Shown: positions 26,385 to 35,401 of the stretch, piece after piece
Position numbering within the stretch: position 1 is the first letter of the stretch
Layout of the letters: the number at the start of each line of letters is the position of its first letter
Origin: an uncultured Eubacteriales bacterium
GTDB lineage: Bacteria; Bacillota; Clostridia; Oscillospirales; Butyricicoccaceae
Assembly (NCBI GenBank): GCA_910586105.1
Contig: CAJUGU010000002.1
Location: forward strand, 1 to 64,000
Length of the DNA: 64,000 nt
Direction of reading: 5' to 3'
The notes under the pieces: model-generated
What the model saw: only the letters and a program-made list of their open reading frames with translations
What the model was told of the DNA's origin: nothing
The model's database searches: none
Position numbers and translations under genes: made by a program

Positions 26385-28604
26385 TCAGGGTCGCGCCTTC
26401 AGTACAAAGATGTGCGAATCGAAATCGCAGCTGCGGCGTTCGTCCGGCTGGCATTCGCCGGCGGCGCTGTCGGTCGTGATGAGCCCGACGTGCATCAGCT
26501 CGTCCCCGAAGTGCCCGCCGTCGCCGTCGACCCGATAGCACAGGTCCGGGTCGAGCCCTTGCAGCCGCACGCGGCGGAACGGCCCGTTGACCTCGTTCAG
26601 TACGCGGTACCAGCCGGCCAGCGCCGTCCGTTTGTCCGGCGATACGACCATCCAGGCTGTGATGTTGCCGTCAAAGGGGGACTGCAGCCGGTAAAAATCG
26701 CCGAACTGGATGACCTCGCGGTATTCTTTCATGAATGCGATCTGTTCGCGCACCAGCACGCGCTCCTCTTCGGTGAGCTTGTTCAAATCCAGCTCGTAGC
26801 CGAAGGTACCGAAATGCGCCACGTTCGCACGGGTGCCGATCGGCGTGATCCGGTTCACCTGATGGTTCGGTACCGCCGAAACATGCGCCCCGATCGAGCT
26901 GATCGGATAGCAGAAGGAGGTGCCGTACTGGATCTTCAGCCGGGAGACCGCGTCCGAGTTGTCCGACGCCCAGCCCTGCGGCGCGTAATAAAGCAGGCCG
27001 GGATCGAAACGCCCGCCGCCCGACGCGCAGGATTCAAACAGCACGTGTGGGAAGTCCGTTGTCAGGCGGTCGTACAGGTCGTACACGCCGAGGATGTAAC
27101 GGTGGAACAGCTCGCCCTGCCGGTCGGCGGGCAGCGCGCCCGAAAAGGCTTCGGAAATGCTTCGGTTCATATCCCACTTGATATAGGATACCTTCGCTTC
27201 GGACAGGATCTTTGCCATCTGCCCATAAATATGGTCGACCACCTCCGGGCGGGAATAATCCAGCACGTACTGGTTGCGCCCGTGGGAAACGCGGCGGTCC
27301 GGCGTGCAGACGATCCAATCGGGATGCGCCCGGTACAGGTCGGAATCCCGGTTGGCCATCTCCGGCTCGAACCAGAGGCCGAACTTCATCCCCAGCGCAT
27401 CGATCCGGTCGGCAAGGCCGGTGATGCCGCGCGCCAGCCGGTCGGTGTTTGCGTACCAGTCGCCCAGCCCGGCGCGGTCGTTGGAGCGTGCGCCGAACCA
27501 GCCGTCGTCGAGCACGAACAGCTCTACGCCGTCTTTTTTCGCGCCCTCGGCGATCGCGACCAGTTTGTCTTCCGTAAAATCAAAGTAGGTCGCTTCCCAG
27601 TTGTTCAGCAGGATCGGGCGCGGCTTGTCGCGCCACTCCCCGCGCGCCAGCCGGGAACGGTAGAGGGTGTGGAAAGTCCGGCTCATCGCGCCCATGCCTT
27701 CGCAGGAATAGACCATCACGGCCTCGGGCGTCTGGAAGGCTTCCCCGGGCGCCAGCTTCCAGTCGAAGCCGAAGGGGTTGATGCCCAGCAGTACGCGGGT
27801 CACATCCCAGTTATCGACCTCCGCCTGCGCGAGGAAATTGCCCGAGTACACCAGCGAGAAGCCGATCGCCTCGCCGTGGGTCTCGTCCGTGCCGGGACGG
27901 CGGAGCATGATAAAGGGGTTATGGTTGTGCGAGGAATTGCCGCGCGCCGAGCCGACCGACTGCACGCCCTGCTCCAGCTTCCGCACCTTCATATGGCGTT
28001 CGCGCGACCATGCGCCCGAAAAATGGATGAATTCATAGTCGCTGTCCGGAAGGTCGAGCGAAAGGCTCATTGCATGGGTCAGGTGCAGGTCGAGCGCGCC
28101 CTCGTTGACCAGCCGGACCGAGCGGGCAATCGCCGCATGCTCCGCAAACAGGGTGTACGCCAGGTCGACCGACAAGCCGAGCAGGTCGTCGCGCAGATGC
28201 AGGGTCAGCGTTTCGGCCTCGCGGTCGTCTTCGCAGTAGGTCGCGGGCAGGCCTTCCAGTCGGGGCTTGCCGGGCGCAATGGAATGCGACCGGTAGGTCA
28301 GGTCCGTGATCCGGCTGCCGTTCGGCTGGCGGACCTCCACCGCAGGCTGACGGTAATCGGTCGTGCCATACGCCGGGTATTCTTGCTTGCTGTGCTCAAG
28401 GGAAAAGAACTTATCGCCCTCGAATACCCAGGTGGTCATGGGGCGGTGCTTGCGCTCAAACAGGTGGTCAAAGCCTTCCTGATCGTGAATGGCCCTGCCG
28501 AAATAAAGCTGTCCGACAACGCCGTTCGGCAGGATCTTCATGAGATAACTGATCTTTCCATTGCTCAGATGGAACGTTTTTGTGCTTTCGTGATATCGGA
28601 TCAC
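26385..28604 (-). CDS. GH36 alpha-galactosidase
   Basis: A 739-aa intracellular enzyme that removes alpha-1,6-galactose from melibiose and raffinose-family sugars. It has an N-terminal beta-supersandwich, then a TIM barrel with the LDDGWFGARSND motif, nucleophile Asp near residue 477 in YIKWDMNRS, the CASGGGRFD loop, and acid/base Asp near 546 in ASDNSDAV. There is no signal peptide. ATG 28604 follows GGAGGGT. It shares domain order with the second GH36 in this window, but they are clearly separate paralogues. Confidence 0.96.
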   Translation of the reverse strand: MIRYHESTKTFHLSNGKISYLMKILPNGVVGQLYFGRAIHDQEGFDHLFERKHRPMTTWVFEGDKFFSLEHSKQEYPAYGTTDYRQPAVEVRQPNGSRITDLTYRSHSIAPGKPRLEGLPATYCEDDREAETLTLHLRDDLLGLSVDLAYTLFAEHAAIARSVRLVNEGALDLHLTHAMSLSLDLPDSDYEFIHFSGAWSRERHMKVRKLEQGVQSVGSARGNSSHNHNPFIMLRRPGTDETHGEAIGFSLVYSGNFLAQAEVDNWDVTRVLLGINPFGFDWKLAPGEAFQTPEAVMVYSCEGMGAMSRTFHTLYRSRLARGEWRDKPRPILLNNWEATYFDFTEDKLVAIAEGAKKDGVELFVLDDGWFGARSNDRAGLGDWYANTDRLARGITGLADRIDALGMKFGLWFEPEMANRDSDLYRAHPDWIVCTPDRRVSHGRNQYVLDYSRPEVVDHIYGQMAKILSEAKVSYIKWDMNRSISEAFSGALPADRQGELFHRYILGVYDLYDRLTTDFPHVLFESCASGGGRFDPGLLYYAPQGWASDNSDAVSRLKIQYGTSFCYPISSIGAHVSAVPNHQVNRITPIGTRANVAHFGTFGYELDLNKLTEEERVLVREQIAFMKEYREVIQFGDFYRLQSPFDGNITAWMVVSPDKRTALAGWYRVLNEVNGPFRRVRLQGLDPDLCYRVDGDGGHFGDELMHVGLITTDSAAGECQPDERRSCDFDSHIFVLKARP

Positions 28605-28672
28605 AGGGGTACCCTCCTTTCAAGATTCCGCGGGGAGGCTTCCCCACGGTGCGGCCGCCGTTGAAACGGCGC

Positions 28673-28834
28673 TTAAAGTGATGTCCCGGGGCGCTCCGCC
28701 TGCTCGGGGATCAGCCATTTGCTGCCAAAGCGGACGGCTCCGGCGATCTGCTTTCGTTCGCAGATCTGGCGCAGCAGGCAGGGCGTAAGCTGCCACAGCC
28801 GCGCAGCCTCCGGGATCGTCATATAATGGATCAT
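28673..28834 (-). CDS. Small helix-turn-helix (excisionase-like) protein
   Basis: A 53-aa protein read from ATG 28834, 10 nt after a strong AAGGAG (28850-28845). The sequence runs MTIPEAARLWQLTPCLLRQI, then a CERKQIAGAVRFG wing and KWLIPEQAERP: the winged MerR/excisionase-like helix-turn-helix pattern of small clostridial DNA-binding proteins. It sits inside the alpha-galactoside operon, between the transporter and GH36, with a 68-bp gap to GH36. I infer a local accessory regulator; there is no recombinase nearby to make it a true excisionase. Confidence 0.75.
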   Translation of the reverse strand: MIHYMTIPEAARLWQLTPCLLRQICERKQIAGAVRFGSKWLIPEQAERPGTSL

Positions 28835-28915
28835 GGTTTGAAAACTCCTTCTTCGCGCCCTCCCGCGCCCCGGCCGGGGCGCGGCGTAGGGATGTTGTAC
28901 GGATCGCTCCGGGCG

Positions 28916-30367
28916 TCAGCGCGCGGCGCCCTGCTTTGCGTGCAGCGCGTTGACCTCGCGGGTCATTTGTTCCAGACGTTCGCCCTTGAGCTTGTATGCG
29001 TTCTTGAAGATCAGGAAACTGAGAACGGCCAGAAGGATCGGGACGGCAAACATCAGCACCCGGATGCCGACGATGGTTCCGGCCGACTGCGCGCCCGACT
29101 TGGCGGCGTCATAACCGATCAGGTCAAGGCCGATACCGGTCAGGGTGCCCGCGACGGCGCCTGCGGCTTTCATCAGGAAGGTCTGCGCCGAGCAGGTGAC
29201 CGATTCGTTACGCTTGCCGAATTTCAGCTCGCCATAATCGATGACGTCCGCGATACAGCAGGTGGTCGTACCAAGGGACAGGCCGGAGCCGAAAAAGATG
29301 AACGCGCAGGAGGCGATCACGCCGACGGTGCTGTTCGGCGCGGCATAGCCGAGGGCGAACAGGAGTACAAGCCCAATGACCGGCAAGCCGCAGGCAAGGA
29401 AATATACCTTTTCGCGGTCGATCGCCTTCGCGATCTTCGGGAAGCAGAACAGGCCGATCATTTCCGCGATGATCGCGTATCCAAAGATGGAGTACAGGAA
29501 CGCGTTGCCGCAGGCTTCCTTAAAGTAGTAAACGGCAAACGCCTTGAGGATCTGGGTGCAGAGGTTGAAGGTCAGCAGCAGGCCGATGAAAGCGACCAGC
29601 TGGTCGTTTTTGACGATGATGCCGAAGGCTTCGGCCAAGCTGGTCTTTTCCGCCCTGGCGCCCGCGCCGACGGTTGGCTTCTCCTTGACGAACGCGCAGG
29701 TGATGCCGATACAGATGATGAACAATACCACGATCGCGATCGCCGTGTAAGTAAAGCCAGTTTCCGAGATATTCAGCAGCGAGCCGTCCGCCTGCTCCTG
29801 AACGACGGTGTTGTCGCCTGCCATATTATTAAAGTAGCTGATGACCTGAAGGCCGAAGGTGCAGACGATGAAGCCGCCGATCGACGCGAAAATACGCGGG
29901 ATGACCGAGATCGATTCGCGTTCCCGGGGATCGCTGGACAGGTTCGGCAGCCACGACCAGTAGGGAACGTCCATGATGGTGTAGGTCATGCCGTAAAGGA
30001 TGTACATGACCGAAACATAGATCATGAGCGTGCTCCTGTCCCGGATGCCGCAGGTCGTGAACAGCAGGATGAAGAACACGGAATTGATCAGGGTACCGAT
30101 GATCAGCCAGATACGGAACTTGCCGTATTTCGTCCGGGTATTATCCACGACCATCCCCATCATTGGGTCGTTGACCGCGTCCCAGATCCGGGCCGCGCCG
30201 AGCAGCATGCCGGCAAAGGTCGCGCCCAGCCCCAGCGTGTCTGTCATGTAAAGCATCAGGAACGCGCCGACAAGGTTACAGATCGCGTCCTTACCGATCG
30301 CACCGATACCGAACGCATATTTCTGGATCGCGGGGAGCCGTTGAGCTTGCTCTCTTGGGTTTGCCAT
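28916..30367 (-). CDS. GPH-family (MelB-like) sugar:cation symporter
   Basis: A 483-aa, 12-helix transporter of the glycoside-pentoside-hexuronide family. The N-terminal cation-site region includes [28 protein letters not shown], and the central [10 protein letters not shown] motif is typical. It should import melibiose, raffinose or a similar alpha-galactoside for the GH36 encoded downstream. ATG 30367 lies 8 nt after AAGGAGG. It is the first gene of the operon. Confidence 0.93.
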   Translation of the reverse strand: MANPREQAQRLPAIQKYAFGIGAIGKDAICNLVGAFLMLYMTDTLGLGATFAGMLLGAARIWDAVNDPMMGMVVDNTRTKYGKFRIWLIIGTLINSVFFILLFTTCGIRDRSTLMIYVSVMYILYGMTYTIMDVPYWSWLPNLSSDPRERESISVIPRIFASIGGFIVCTFGLQVISYFNNMAGDNTVVQEQADGSLLNISETGFTYTAIAIVVLFIICIGITCAFVKEKPTVGAGARAEKTSLAEAFGIIVKNDQLVAFIGLLLTFNLCTQILKAFAVYYFKEACGNAFLYSIFGYAIIAEMIGLFCFPKIAKAIDREKVYFLACGLPVIGLVLLFALGYAAPNSTVGVIASCAFIFFGSGLSLGTTTCCIADVIDYGELKFGKRNESVTCSAQTFLMKAAGAVAGTLTGIGLDLIGYDAAKSGAQSAGTIVGIRVLMFAVPILLAVLSFLIFKNAYKLKGERLEQMTREVNALHAKQGAAR

Positions 30368-30438
30368 GATGATTTCCTCCTTATAATTACCAGACTTTGA
30401 AGAGCTGTGCACAATCCTCTTTGTCCTTTCTGGGCTTA

Positions 30439-30467
30439 ATTATAGCAGAATTGGTGGAAATGTGTTA
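30439..30467 (-). promoter_or_regulatory. Alpha-galactoside operon promoter with weak -35
   Basis: Minus-strand TATAAT (30444-30439) lies 72 nt before the transporter start. The position 17 bp upstream reads TAACAC, a poor -35, which fits a promoter needing the AraC activator. Confidence 0.55.
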
Positions 30468-30489
30468 TACGTTTATGTTAGACAAAATT

Positions 30490-30651
30490 GTCGATATGTC
30501 GAATTTCCCCAAAAACATCCATCCAAAACCCACTCGGTATTGTTCTTTATGCACAAATATTTAATTCTTTCTTTGTGTACTTTGCCGACAAACGCCCCCT
30601 CTCCCGTAAAATTCCTGCAAAAATGTTGAAAACACCAATCGTCGAAATGTC
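30490..30651. promoter_or_regulatory. Pair of GTCGAWATGTC direct repeats
   Basis: GTCGATATGTC (30490-30500) and GTCGAAATGTC (30641-30651) are 10/11 identical and lie upstream of the alpha-galactoside promoter in AT-rich DNA. They could be AraC operators, but 151 bp apart is wide. The remainder of 30468-30831 shows no supported gene. Confidence 0.25.
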
Positions 30652-30831
30652 TTTTGTCAAAAATCACAAAACAGGCAAAATGTTTTATCGATTGCCAGAA
30701 GGTTCGGTTTTGGGCGGAACGCTCCCGTGAAACAAATGAATTTATGCGATATGCACAATTTTTTAAACCGTTTTTATGTATTTTGCCCATACCCTTCCGC
30801 ATCCCCCGCATTTCTTTGGCAAGTTCGACGC

Positions 30832-30860
30832 TTGCGCCAGCCCGCGCAAAGGATTATACT
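30832..30860 (+). promoter_or_regulatory. Promoter of the 39-aa gene (TTGCGC type)
   Basis: TTGCGC at 30832-30837 and TATACT at 30855-30860 are separated by 17 bp, giving a 5' leader of about 60 nt. Confidence 0.65.
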
Positions 30861-30929
30861 GAATGCGTGCTCCGGGGAATGGCTCGGTGCAAAATCACAA
30901 CAAAAACGAATCAAAAGGAGTGTTTTCAC

Positions 30930-31049
30930 ATGTCGCTGAAACAGTATTTCGAGGATTTTGGTACGCTTTGCTATGGCAGCATGATGCTTTCCACCAACAT
31001 GAACAAGGCCGCTCAGCCAACCGTGCGGAAGCCGCGCAACCTCCGCTGA
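30930..31049 (+). CDS. 39-aa protein of unknown function
   Basis: A small ORF with its own promoter, a strong AAAAGGAG 9 nt before ATG 30930, and a terminator 40 nt after the stop. The peptide starts MSLKQYFEDFGTLCYGSMML and ends basic (VRKPRNLR). It has no membrane helix or clear signal peptide and one Cys. I recognise no family. The complete transcription unit makes it a credible gene; a signalling peptide or small regulatory protein are possibilities only. Confidence 0.65.
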   Translation: MSLKQYFEDFGTLCYGSMMLSTNMNKAAQPTVRKPRNLR

Positions 31050-31087
31050 AACGGGGATCGTATCGCATCATGGATCCAAAAACGGTA

Positions 31088-31130
31088 AAAAGTGCCGGGG
31101 CACGAAATGTGCTCCGGCACTTTGTTTTTA
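31088..31130 (+). terminator. Terminator of the 39-aa gene
   Basis: A 10-bp stem (31089-31098 with 31114-31123), extended inside by CAC/GTG, is followed by GTTTTT. The 5' side carries A-rich sequence, so it may also work on the minus strand. Confidence 0.8.
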
Positions 31131-31264
31131 GCATTCCGGTGAATGTATGCGTTCCCGCTCGCAGCTTACGCGCATCGCCCGCGTTTGACATCCCGCTTGC
31201 CGTTTGATGCTGCGCTTGCGTTTCAGGGGATCGCTTACGGTTCGATCCACCCGTTTGCCGTTCC

Positions 31265-31284
31265 GCAGGCCGCGCGCGGCCTGC
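31265..31284 (-). terminator. Palindrome after the VanY-type gene
   Basis: A perfect 20-bp GC-rich palindrome starts 3 nt downstream of the minus-strand stop at 31287. No T-tract follows, so termination is uncertain. The region 31131-31264 shows no gene. Confidence 0.35.
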
Positions 31285-31286
31285 CC

Positions 31287-32075
31287 TTAACCCGCCAGAT
31301 ATTCCTCCAGGCAAAGCCCGCCGTCCATGATTTCCCGCGCCGCTTCCGTCCCTACATAGCGATAATGCCAGGGTTCGTAGCTGACCCCCGTGACCGCTTC
31401 CTTGTCTGCGGGATACCGCAGGATGAATCCATAGTCGGCGCAATTCGCCAACAGCCATTGCTGTACTGCCGTTTCTTCCTGTTTTCGATCCAGCAGCTGG
31501 TAAGACCGGTCGACGATATCCAGCGCCATCCCCGTTTGATGCTCGCTCGTCCCGGGACGATTCACCCAGGCGGCTGCCTGCTCTTCCGCCTCCTGCCGAT
31601 CCGCCGCGCCGGGCAAGTATTCCTGCACCTTCCGCTCGAACAGCTCCGTCTGCTTTTCCCGGCTCCGGTAGGCCGAGCAGATCAGGGGGTCCAGCCCCTG
31701 CGCCCTGCAGTCGTCCAGCATCTGCCGCAGGCTGGGATAAATGCGGCTGTCAACCGAAAAGCCGTTCCCCACTTCGGTCAGCTCCGGAACCCCGAACCCC
31801 TCGGGCAGCGGGTTCTCCCCGTTGGCCAGCAGCAGCTCCCAGCCGCCGCTCCCCTGCCCCGCCTGCCGGATCGAGACGTCGACGCCCGGCGTTGTGCCCG
31901 CCTGTTTTACGGCGCTTCCATGATAGACCGACGCGCTGCACCAGCCTACGGTCAGACCGGCGGCGAACAAAAGCAGCTCCAGCCCGAGCAGCAGGCACAG
32001 GAAGGAAACACGGCGGCGGATCGTGCGGCGGCGTACCCTGCCGTGGCGCGCCGTCGGAAAAACTGCGGTTTTCAT
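31287..32075 (-). CDS. VanY/LdcB-type D-alanyl-D-alanine carboxypeptidase (M15B)
   Basis: A 262-aa protein with a basic N-terminus, one membrane anchor (about 24-46) and an extracellular M15B peptidase domain (about 85-255). Zinc-site motifs are SAYRS, GTSEHQTGMALDI (His and Asp ligands) and EPWHYRYVG (third His ligand and catalytic Glu). It removes terminal D-Ala from peptidoglycan or its precursors. ATG 32075 is 10 nt after AAGGAG. It is the last gene of an operon led by a VanRS-like system, so expression probably responds to envelope stress or wall status. Confidence 0.92.
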   Translation of the reverse strand: MKTAVFPTARHGRVRRRTIRRRVSFLCLLLGLELLLFAAGLTVGWCSASVYHGSAVKQAGTTPGVDVSIRQAGQGSGGWELLLANGENPLPEGFGVPELTEVGNGFSVDSRIYPSLRQMLDDCRAQGLDPLICSAYRSREKQTELFERKVQEYLPGAADRQEAEEQAAAWVNRPGTSEHQTGMALDIVDRSYQLLDRKQEETAVQQWLLANCADYGFILRYPADKEAVTGVSYEPWHYRYVGTEAAREIMDGGLCLEEYLAG

Positions 32076-32161
32076 TGGGATACATCTCCTTTTTCTGGTT
32101 GATACCCCAAGAGTAACACGGCCTCCCGTCAAAATTTTTGCATTTTTGCATCAAAGTTGCG

Positions 32162-33013
32162 TCATTCGCCCGCTCCGTCTCTGCCGATGCTGACGGAGAC
32201 CGTCTGATCCGTAACCGTATGGTCGGCGATCCCCTGCGTCCCGATCTGTAAAAGCTCCGAGATCCATCCGGTATCCAGCTCAATCGAACAGGTCGTAGGA
32301 TAGCGGGTGCTGATGAAGCGGGCGGATGTCCCGGCGACCGAATAGCACAGGTTCAGCCCGGGAAGGGCATCGAAGCCGTCGGGGACGACCTCCTGCACCG
32401 CAAGCCCCAGCAGCGCAAAATACCGCTCGGTAAACTTCCGCAGCCCGTCGCTCCCGTAAGGCATCCATTTCGACAGGTTCGTATCGTGGATCTGCAAGCG
32501 GACCGGCAGGCCGGTTTCGGCGTCCAACGCCAGTTGGATGTGTTTTTGATGCGCTTTGTCAAAATACGACCATTCCACGTCCCAGTACGCCGACGGCCCC
32601 TGCGCCGCGTTTTCCGCGCCCGGATCCCAGAGCAGCAGCCGGGTAACGGTAACATTGTCAAACGGTTCCTCCTGAAAGACCCATTCCGGGACAAGCTCCC
32701 CGCCCACCAGCAGCTCCTGCGCCTGCTGCGCGGAATACCCGGCGTCTTTGGAGCCGTCGGCATCCTCAAAAGAGCGGTCCCGGAAGGACAGCACGGGGTC
32801 GTCGGACGAATACTGCTCCGCATACAATTCCAGCCGTTCCAGAAAGGTCGACGGCGCAGAGGGGGACGGCGACCCAGCGTCAAGCGTCTCGATCGAAACC
32901 TGCCCGAACCGTCCTGCGTCGCCGATCCGGGATACCTGCGCGGGCAGCACCGCCGCGCCGGCGGCGGTCAAGCAGGTCAGCGCCGGGAGCAGCCATTTGG
33001 GGATCCGTTTCAT
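32162..33013 (-). CDS. Exported protein of unknown function, coupled to a sensor kinase
   Basis: A 283-aa protein with a hydrophobic N-terminal export signal (residues 5-26) and a folded extracytoplasmic domain. I recognise no family with confidence. Motifs such as LLLWDPG, LALDAETGLPVRLQIHD and AYWDVEW resemble the beta-rich layers of signalling or PepSY-like domains, but this is weak. ATG 33013 overlaps the kinase stop by ATGA, so it is translated with the kinase and may be a ligand-binding partner or modulator of it. Confidence 0.7.
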   Translation of the reverse strand: MKRIPKWLLPALTCLTAAGAAVLPAQVSRIGDAGRFGQVSIETLDAGSPSPSAPSTFLERLELYAEQYSSDDPVLSFRDRSFEDADGSKDAGYSAQQAQELLVGGELVPEWVFQEEPFDNVTVTRLLLWDPGAENAAQGPSAYWDVEWSYFDKAHQKHIQLALDAETGLPVRLQIHDTNLSKWMPYGSDGLRKFTERYFALLGLAVQEVVPDGFDALPGLNLCYSVAGTSARFISTRYPTTCSIELDTGWISELLQIGTQGIADHTVTDQTVSVSIGRDGAGE

Positions 33014-34422
33014 GCCGCGCCGCCCCCTTTCAGCCGGACCGTCACGGCGGAACCCTGCCCCGGGACGCTTTCCAACTCCATCTCGCCGCCGTGCAGCGCT
33101 GCGATCCGCTGGCACAGCGCCAGTCCCAGACCGGCCCCGCCCTGCGCGCGGGCGCGGGATTTATCCACCATGTAGAACGGCTCGGTCACCCTTGCCAGCT
33201 CGTCCGCCGGGATGCCCTTTCCGGTGTCCGTTACCCGGATGCCGGCCCAGCCGTCCGGCTCCGCCCGTCCGGAGATTGTGATACGTCCGCCCGGCGGCGT
33301 GGCCTTCCGCGCGTTGTCCAGCAGGTTCAGGCACACGGTCTCCATCAGCACCGGTTCCAAAAGGGCCGTCGCGGCTTCCGCGTCGATCTCCAATCGGATC
33401 CCCGCCTGCTCCATGACCGGGCGCAAAGGCTCCGCCACCCGTTTCAGGAAAACATCCAGCGGCACGCGCTGCATCCGGAAGTCCTGCCGTTCCAGCACGA
33501 TCAGATCCATCAGCTTGCGGGACAGCGCTTCCAGCCGCCGCCCTTCGCGGAAGATGTATCCGGCGCTCTCCCGTACCTGCTCCGGCGAGCTGGGGCGGGA
33601 AAGCAGCAGGTCGGCATACCCAATGATCGAGGTGAGCGGCGTTTTGATCTCGTGCGCAAAGCTGGCGGTAAAATCCCGTTCCCGCCTTGCGGCGTCGGTC
33701 AGCTGGGCGACCTGCTCCTCAAGCCGCGCGGCCATTGCGTTGAAGTCCGCCGACAGCCGCCCCAGCTCGTCCTCCCCGGCGGCAGGCACCCGCTGCGTCA
33801 GCTCGCCCGCCGCCATGCCCCGCGCCGCGCGGGATAAATGATGCAGGGGCCGCAGGATTACATGGGATACCAGCAGCGACAGCGCCGCTACACCCGCGGC
33901 CAGCGCCAGCATGACGAGCGAAAAGCTCCGGTACTGCGCCTGACGCTGGTCAAACAGCGCGGTCACATCCCGGCAGTTTTCAAGGTATACCGTTTCCCCC
34001 AGCAGCGGCAGGGCGCTTGCCCCATGCAAAAGGGCGCGCCCGCCTGCGGCCTGTTCCAGCCGCCAGCCCCGCTGGTTTTCCGTCAGCCGGGAGGTCAAGG
34101 GCGCGGCGGCAGGCTCCATAAAACCGCTGCCGCCAAGCGCCGCCCCTTCCGGATCGGTCAGACGGAAGGCGACCGTCCGCCCGCCGGTCGTCAGGACGAT
34201 CTCGCCCGCCAGCCGGGATAATTCTTCCGGCTGGCAGACCGTCCGGCGGTCGAGCTCCCGCGACAGGGCGAAACGCAGCATGTCGTTTTCCTCGTAAAGC
34301 GACTGGATCTCCTGCCCAAGGGCGGCGCGGAACTGGCCGTCGATCAGCAGGAAGCCGCCGATGGAACAGGTCAGGCTGGTGATCGAGACCATGGAGCAGA
34401 ACAGCTTCCAAAACAGCTTCAT
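33010..34422 (-). CDS. Sensor histidine kinase
   Basis: A 470-aa membrane kinase. It has TM1 (about 5-27), an extracytoplasmic sensor (28-155), TM2 (about 160-182), HAMP (about 183-235), a dimerisation domain with phospho-His257 in ASFAHEIKTPLTS, and an ATPase domain with N-box NLLDNARKA, DTGKGI and GGAGLGLALC. ATG 34422 follows TTGGAGG. It starts 1 nt after the response regulator stop and overlaps the next gene by 4 nt. Confidence 0.95.
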   Translation of the reverse strand: MKLFWKLFCSMVSITSLTCSIGGFLLIDGQFRAALGQEIQSLYEENDMLRFALSRELDRRTVCQPEELSRLAGEIVLTTGGRTVAFRLTDPEGAALGGSGFMEPAAAPLTSRLTENQRGWRLEQAAGGRALLHGASALPLLGETVYLENCRDVTALFDQRQAQYRSFSLVMLALAAGVAALSLLVSHVILRPLHHLSRAARGMAAGELTQRVPAAGEDELGRLSADFNAMAARLEEQVAQLTDAARRERDFTASFAHEIKTPLTSIIGYADLLLSRPSSPEQVRESAGYIFREGRRLEALSRKLMDLIVLERQDFRMQRVPLDVFLKRVAEPLRPVMEQAGIRLEIDAEAATALLEPVLMETVCLNLLDNARKATPPGGRITISGRAEPDGWAGIRVTDTGKGIPADELARVTEPFYMVDKSRARAQGGAGLGLALCQRIAALHGGEMELESVPGQGSAVTVRLKGGGAA

Positions 34423-34423
34423 G

Positions 34424-35080
34424 TTAAACCTCCAACCGGTATCCGACCTTGTATACCGCGACCAGCCGCTTTTCCAGCCCCAGCTTTTTCCGTACCCGCT
34501 GGATGTGCAGGTCGACCGTGCGACTGTCCCCCAGGTATTCCGCGCCCCAGACTCTTTCATAAATGCGGTCGCGATAAAGGGCGATGTTCCGGTTTTGCAG
34601 GAGCAGGAGCAGCAGCTCGTATTCCTTCGCGGTGAGCGTGACCGGGACGCCGTCTTTCGTGACGACCCGCGCGGCGGTGTCGATCTCGATATCCGGCGGG
34701 AGCGACAGTACCCGGCCCGTTTTGCCGCACCGGCGCAGCACGGTCTCAACCCGCGCCAACAGCTCCATCAGCTCAAAGGGCTTGGCGATGTAATCCTCCG
34801 CGCCCATCCGCAGGCCCCTGACCCGGTCTTCGACCGTCCCTTTCGCGGTCAGGAAAATAACCGGGACTTCGAGCGAACGGCAGTATTCCAGCACTTCGTA
34901 GCCGTCCGCCCCGGGCAGCATGATATCCAGCAGCGCCAGGTCGAATGGTTCCCGTTCCAGCAGGTCTGCGGCGGTCAGGCCGTCTGCCGCCCAGTCGCAG
35001 CGGTAGTCCGGGCCTTCTAATGCGGTGCGGATCAGGTTGGCGATGGGTTCCTCGTCTTCGACGATCAGGATCCGGTTCAT
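34424..35080 (-). CDS. OmpR/PhoB-family response regulator (VanR-like)
   Basis: A 218-aa protein with a receiver domain (acidic pair at Glu8/Asp9, phospho-acceptor Asp52 in LLDIMLPG, Lys in AKPFEL) and an OmpR winged helix (about 125-215) with LTAKEYELLLLLLQN and SRTVDLHIQRVRKKLG. It is the first gene of the operon with the kinase, the exported protein and the VanY-type carboxypeptidase, suggesting control of peptidoglycan stem-peptide trimming. Confidence 0.95.
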   Translation of the reverse strand: MNRILIVEDEEPIANLIRTALEGPDYRCDWAADGLTAADLLEREPFDLALLDIMLPGADGYEVLEYCRSLEVPVIFLTAKGTVEDRVRGLRMGAEDYIAKPFELMELLARVETVLRRCGKTGRVLSLPPDIEIDTAARVVTKDGVPVTLTAKEYELLLLLLQNRNIALYRDRIYERVWGAEYLGDSRTVDLHIQRVRKKLGLEKRLVAVYKVGYRLEV

Positions 35081-35178
35081 TGTATATCCCTCCGTTTATG
35101 CACAGCCGGTTTTGCCTGCCGCATGGGAACCAGGCGCGCCGTTGGCCCGCTGTGCGCTATCTTTTTTCCAACAGCTTC

Positions 35179-35184
35179 ATTATA
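35179..35184 (-). promoter_or_regulatory. Probable -10 of the two-component operon
   Basis: TATAAT (35184-35179, minus strand) lies about 100 nt before the regulator start. The expected -35 position reads TGCAAA, which is weak, so autoregulation by the phosphorylated regulator is plausible. The rest of 35185-35331 shows no gene. Confidence 0.45.
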
Positions 35185-35330
35185 CACCTGCTGCCATCAT
35201 TTTTGCATCACGTTTCCGTGGCCGCGCCGTTTCCAGCCGGAAGGGAGCGGCTGCTTTTCGCATGCCGCCGCGCAGCTTTTTGCCCGCCTCGGCAGCGCAC
35301 AGCCCGGGGCCCGCCCCCCCTCCTGCGGAC

Positions 35331-35376
35331 AAAAGGAAACAGGGCCGTCCCCCTTTGGACGGCCCTGTTTCCTTTG
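35331..35376 (-). terminator. Terminator of the 62-aa gene
   Basis: A 19-bp perfect stem (35332-35350 with 35357-35375, 6-nt loop) is followed on the minus strand by TTTTG. Confidence 0.85.
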
Positions 35377-35401
35377 CAATCCCCTTCAGGCCGCAGACGG
35401 C

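Noticed and set aside
26412..28664. A 750-codon open frame antisense to the first GH36 gene
   Set aside because: Antisense shadow of a clearly conserved alpha-galactosidase; composition-biased translation with no ribosome site.
28673..28834. Excisionase of an integrated element
   Set aside because: No integrase or direct-repeat ends in the neighbourhood; it lies inside a sugar operon.
28826..30400. A 524-codon open frame antisense to the GPH transporter
   Set aside because: Highly charged Asp/Arg-rich translation typical of an antisense frame through a membrane protein gene.
30473..30811. A 112-codon minus-strand frame upstream of the alpha-galactoside operon
   Set aside because: No ribosome site, Cys/Phe-rich translation, and it overlaps the expected regulatory region.
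31287..35080. A vancomycin-resistance operon
   Set aside because: Only regulator, kinase and a VanY-type enzyme are present; VanH, VanA/B-type ligase and VanX are absent.
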